Shown: piece after piece, positions 5,835 to 7,502 of the stretch
Layout: each line of letters starts with the position of its first letter
Position numbering within the stretch: position 1 is the first letter of the stretch
Notes under the pieces: model-generated
Told to the model about the DNA's origin: nothing
What the model saw: only the letters and a program-made list of their open reading frames with translations
Database searches by the model: none
From: Oscillospiraceae bacterium
Lineage (GTDB): Bacteria; Bacillota; Clostridia; Oscillospirales; Oscillospiraceae
Assembly (NCBI GenBank): GCA_017435245.1
Contig: JAFSFK010000056.1
Coordinates: 1-7,502, forward strand
DNA: 7,502 nt
Reading direction: 5' to 3'
Position numbers and translations under genes: made by a program

Positions 5835-7222
5835 AGCCAGTCTTACTGATCGATTTCGGAAGTACATATACAAAAGTCACTGCGGTGGATCTGGACGCAC
5901 AGGTGCTTTTAGGCACTGCTGCCTCCTACACCACGGTGCAGACAGATATCAATGACGGTCTTGAAAAGGCGCTGGCGATCCTGGAGAAAAAAACCGGAAA
6001 GCTCAGCTACCACAAGACCTACGCCTGCTCCTCCGCTGCAGGCGGCCTGCGGATGATCACCAGCGGCCTTGTGCCGGAGCTTACCGGCGAGGCGGCAAAG
6101 CTGGCAAGTCTGGGTGCAGGCGCCAAGGTGGTGAAGGTCTACACCTTCCAGCTCACCGAGGACGATGTGGAGGAGATCCGGGAGGAAAAGCCGGACATCT
6201 TCCTTTTGGTGGGCGGCACCGACGGCGGCAACACTGAGTGCATCCTCCACAACGCCAAAGTCCTGGCGGAAATGGGCGGCGATTTTCCCATTGTGGTGGC
6301 GGGCAACCGTACTGCTGCCCGGCAGTGTGAGCGGATCCTGGAGGGGCGTGAGGTTTACGTCTGTCCCAATGTGATGCCCAAGTTCGGCACGCTGAACATT
6401 GAACCCACACAGAAGCAGATCCGGGAGATCTTCCTGAACCGGATCATCAAGGCCAAGGGTCTAAGCAAAGCGGCGGCGCTGCTTTCCGACATTATGATGC
6501 CCACTCCGGCGGCGGTGCTGCAGGCTATGGAGCTGCTGGCACAGGGTTGTGAGGGAGAGCAGGGCATCGGCGAGCTGGTGGCGGTGGATGTTGGCGGTGC
6601 TACTACCGACATTTACTCCATTGCCGACGGTATGCCGGAGCATATGTCTACCGTTTACAAAGGACTGCCCGAGCCCTTTGCCAAGCGGACGGTGGAGGGC
6701 GACATCGGTATGCGCTACAGCATTAAAGGCATTGTAGAGGCTGCCGGTATGGATAAGATCTGCCGGCTTTCCGGTCTGGAAAAGACCAGAGCGCTGGAGC
6801 TGATCGACTATCTGGCGGAAAACACCGATACCGTTCCCGGCGATAACCAGGAGCTGGAAAGGCTGGACTTTGCCTTAGCATCTGCGGCCATCGAGGAGGG
6901 TGTTGCCCGTCACGCCGGTACCATCGAAGAGACCTATACCCTTATGGGCAAGACCTATGTGCAGGAGGGTAAAAATCTGACCAAGGTGGGGCAGATCGTG
7001 GTCACAGGCGGCAGCCTGATCCACACCAGGCGCACGGCGGAAATTGCCGCTCACGCCCTGTATGATCCCCTCAAACCCCAGTCCCTGCGTCCGATGAAGG
7101 CGGATGTGTGGGTGGATAGAAAGTATATTTTGGCCGCTATGGGACTTTTGGCATCCTATCATCCCAAGACGGCTTTGGCAATTATGAAAAAGGAGCTTGA
7201 ATTTTATGGACATTCAGAATAA
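5831..7222 (+). CDS. mutL: glutamate mutase reactivating ATPase MutL/GlmL
   Basis: A 463-residue MutL/GlmL protein (not the DNA-repair MutL). It has an ASKHA actin/Hsp70-type ATPase fold and is thought to reactivate glutamate mutase by exchanging damaged cobalamin. Nucleotide-site motifs are [12 protein letters not shown] (5-16, phosphate 1), [14 protein letters not shown] (251-264, phosphate 2) and [10 protein letters not shown] (389-398, adenosine region). [12 protein letters not shown] (127-138) and VAGNR (156-160) are also typical. Length matches clostridial MutL. The start is GTG, overlapping the glmS stop by 4 bp. There is no strong ribosome box, so translation is probably coupled to glmS. 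The core strand LLIDFGST follows immediately, leaving no room for a later start. Position between the two mutase subunit genes is the arrangement known from Clostridium. Confidence 0.94.
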   Translation: MKPVLLIDFGSTYTKVTAVDLDAQVLLGTAASYTTVQTDINDGLEKALAILEKKTGKLSYHKTYACSSAAGGLRMITSGLVPELTGEAAKLASLGAGAKVVKVYTFQLTEDDVEEIREEKPDIFLLVGGTDGGNTECILHNAKVLAEMGGDFPIVVAGNRTAARQCERILEGREVYVCPNVMPKFGTLNIEPTQKQIREIFLNRIIKAKGLSKAAALLSDIMMPTPAAVLQAMELLAQGCEGEQGIGELVAVDVGGATTDIYSIADGMPEHMSTVYKGLPEPFAKRTVEGDIGMRYSIKGIVEAAGMDKICRLSGLEKTRALELIDYLAENTDTVPGDNQELERLDFALASAAIEEGVARHAGTIEETYTLMGKTYVQEGKNLTKVGQIVVTGGSLIHTRRTAEIAAHALYDPLKPQSLRPMKADVWVDRKYILAAMGLLASYHPKTALAIMKKELEFYGHSE

Positions 7223-7502
7223 ACGGATCTCCGATGCCGAGTTTGAGGCGCTGCGGAAAGAAGTCCTGACCCAGTGGCCCACCGGTAAGGATGTGGACCT
7301 GGACGAAGCCATCGCTTACCACAAGGCAATGCCCAAAAGCCGTAAGTTCGGCGAAAAGCTGCTGGAAGCAAAGCGCAGCGGCAAGACCCTGGTGCAGCCC
7401 CGTGCAGGTGTTCCCGTTGTGGAAGAGCACATTAAGCTGCTGCAGTACCTGGAGAAGGAAGGCGAGGCAGACCTGCTGCCCTCCACCATTGACTCCTACA
7501 CC
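7206..7502 (+). CDS. glmE: glutamate mutase epsilon (E) subunit, 5' part only
   Basis: The first 99 codons of the large catalytic subunit of glutamate mutase, open to the window end. The complete protein is normally about 480 residues with a TIM barrel that binds glutamate. Recognisable pieces are EVLTQWPTGKDVDLDEAI (residues 19-36), LVQPRAGVPVVEEHIKLLQYL, and LLPSTIDSYT at the edge, all characteristic of the GlmE N-terminus. The ATG lies inside the end of mutL (17-bp overlap) and is preceded by AAAAAGGAG (7187-7195) with 10-bp spacing. The gene order glmS-mutL-glmE suggests methylaspartate ammonia-lyase follows outside the window. Truncation is due only to the window boundary. Confidence 0.94.
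   Translation, partial: MDIQNKRISDAEFEALRKEVLTQWPTGKDVDLDEAIAYHKAMPKSRKFGEKLLEAKRSGKTLVQPRAGVPVVEEHIKLLQYLEKEGEADLLPSTIDSYT

Overview
The window is a dense, single-strand catabolic gene cluster. All nine protein genes lie on the + strand and are linked by short gaps or overlaps. The protein families, the strong AGGAGG-type ribosome binding sites, the GC-rich genes beside AT-rich intergenic DNA, and the close resemblance of the glutamate mutase genes to those of Clostridium tetanomorphum/cochlearium (from memory, not a search) suggest an anaerobic Firmicute. A gut-type member of the Clostridia is the most likely host. The exact genus cannot be read from the sequence.

Layout. Positions 1-139 hold a gene-free, AT-rich repeat/hairpin element. 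A promoter and two inverted repeats follow at about 212-263. Next comes a first operon: citD (acyl carrier protein), citE (lyase beta), citF (lyase alpha), the alpha and beta subunits of a two-subunit class I [4Fe-4S] hydro-lyase of the fumarase/tartrate dehydratase family, and a GntR-type regulator that starts with TTG. A 157-bp intergenic region (5243-5399) holds a second promoter with palindromic elements. The second operon encodes glutamate mutase: small B12-binding subunit GlmS, reactivating ATPase MutL/GlmL, and the beginning of the large subunit GlmE, which is cut by the window end.

How the genes work together. Taken one by one, the first genes would be annotated as citrate lyase and fumarase. 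Beside glutamate mutase they fit much better as the lower half of the methylaspartate pathway of glutamate fermentation. In that pathway L-glutamate becomes (2S,3S)-3-methylaspartate (GlmS/GlmE, kept active by MutL). Ammonia loss gives mesaconate, through methylaspartate ammonia-lyase, which is not in the window and is expected just downstream. Hydration gives (S)-citramalate (the class I hydro-lyase acting as mesaconase), and cleavage gives acetate plus pyruvate (CitDEF acting as citramalate lyase). The window therefore appears to encode three of the four steps plus a dedicated regulator. The substrate reassignment is inference from context; the family assignments are read directly from the sequence.

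Regulation. Both operon promoters share the 9-mer TAGAACAAT and ATTGT/ACAAT half-sites overlapping or next to the -10 region. This suggests that the regulator encoded between the two operons controls both. The maturation genes a citrate-lyase-type complex needs (citC ligase, citX, citG) are absent from the window.
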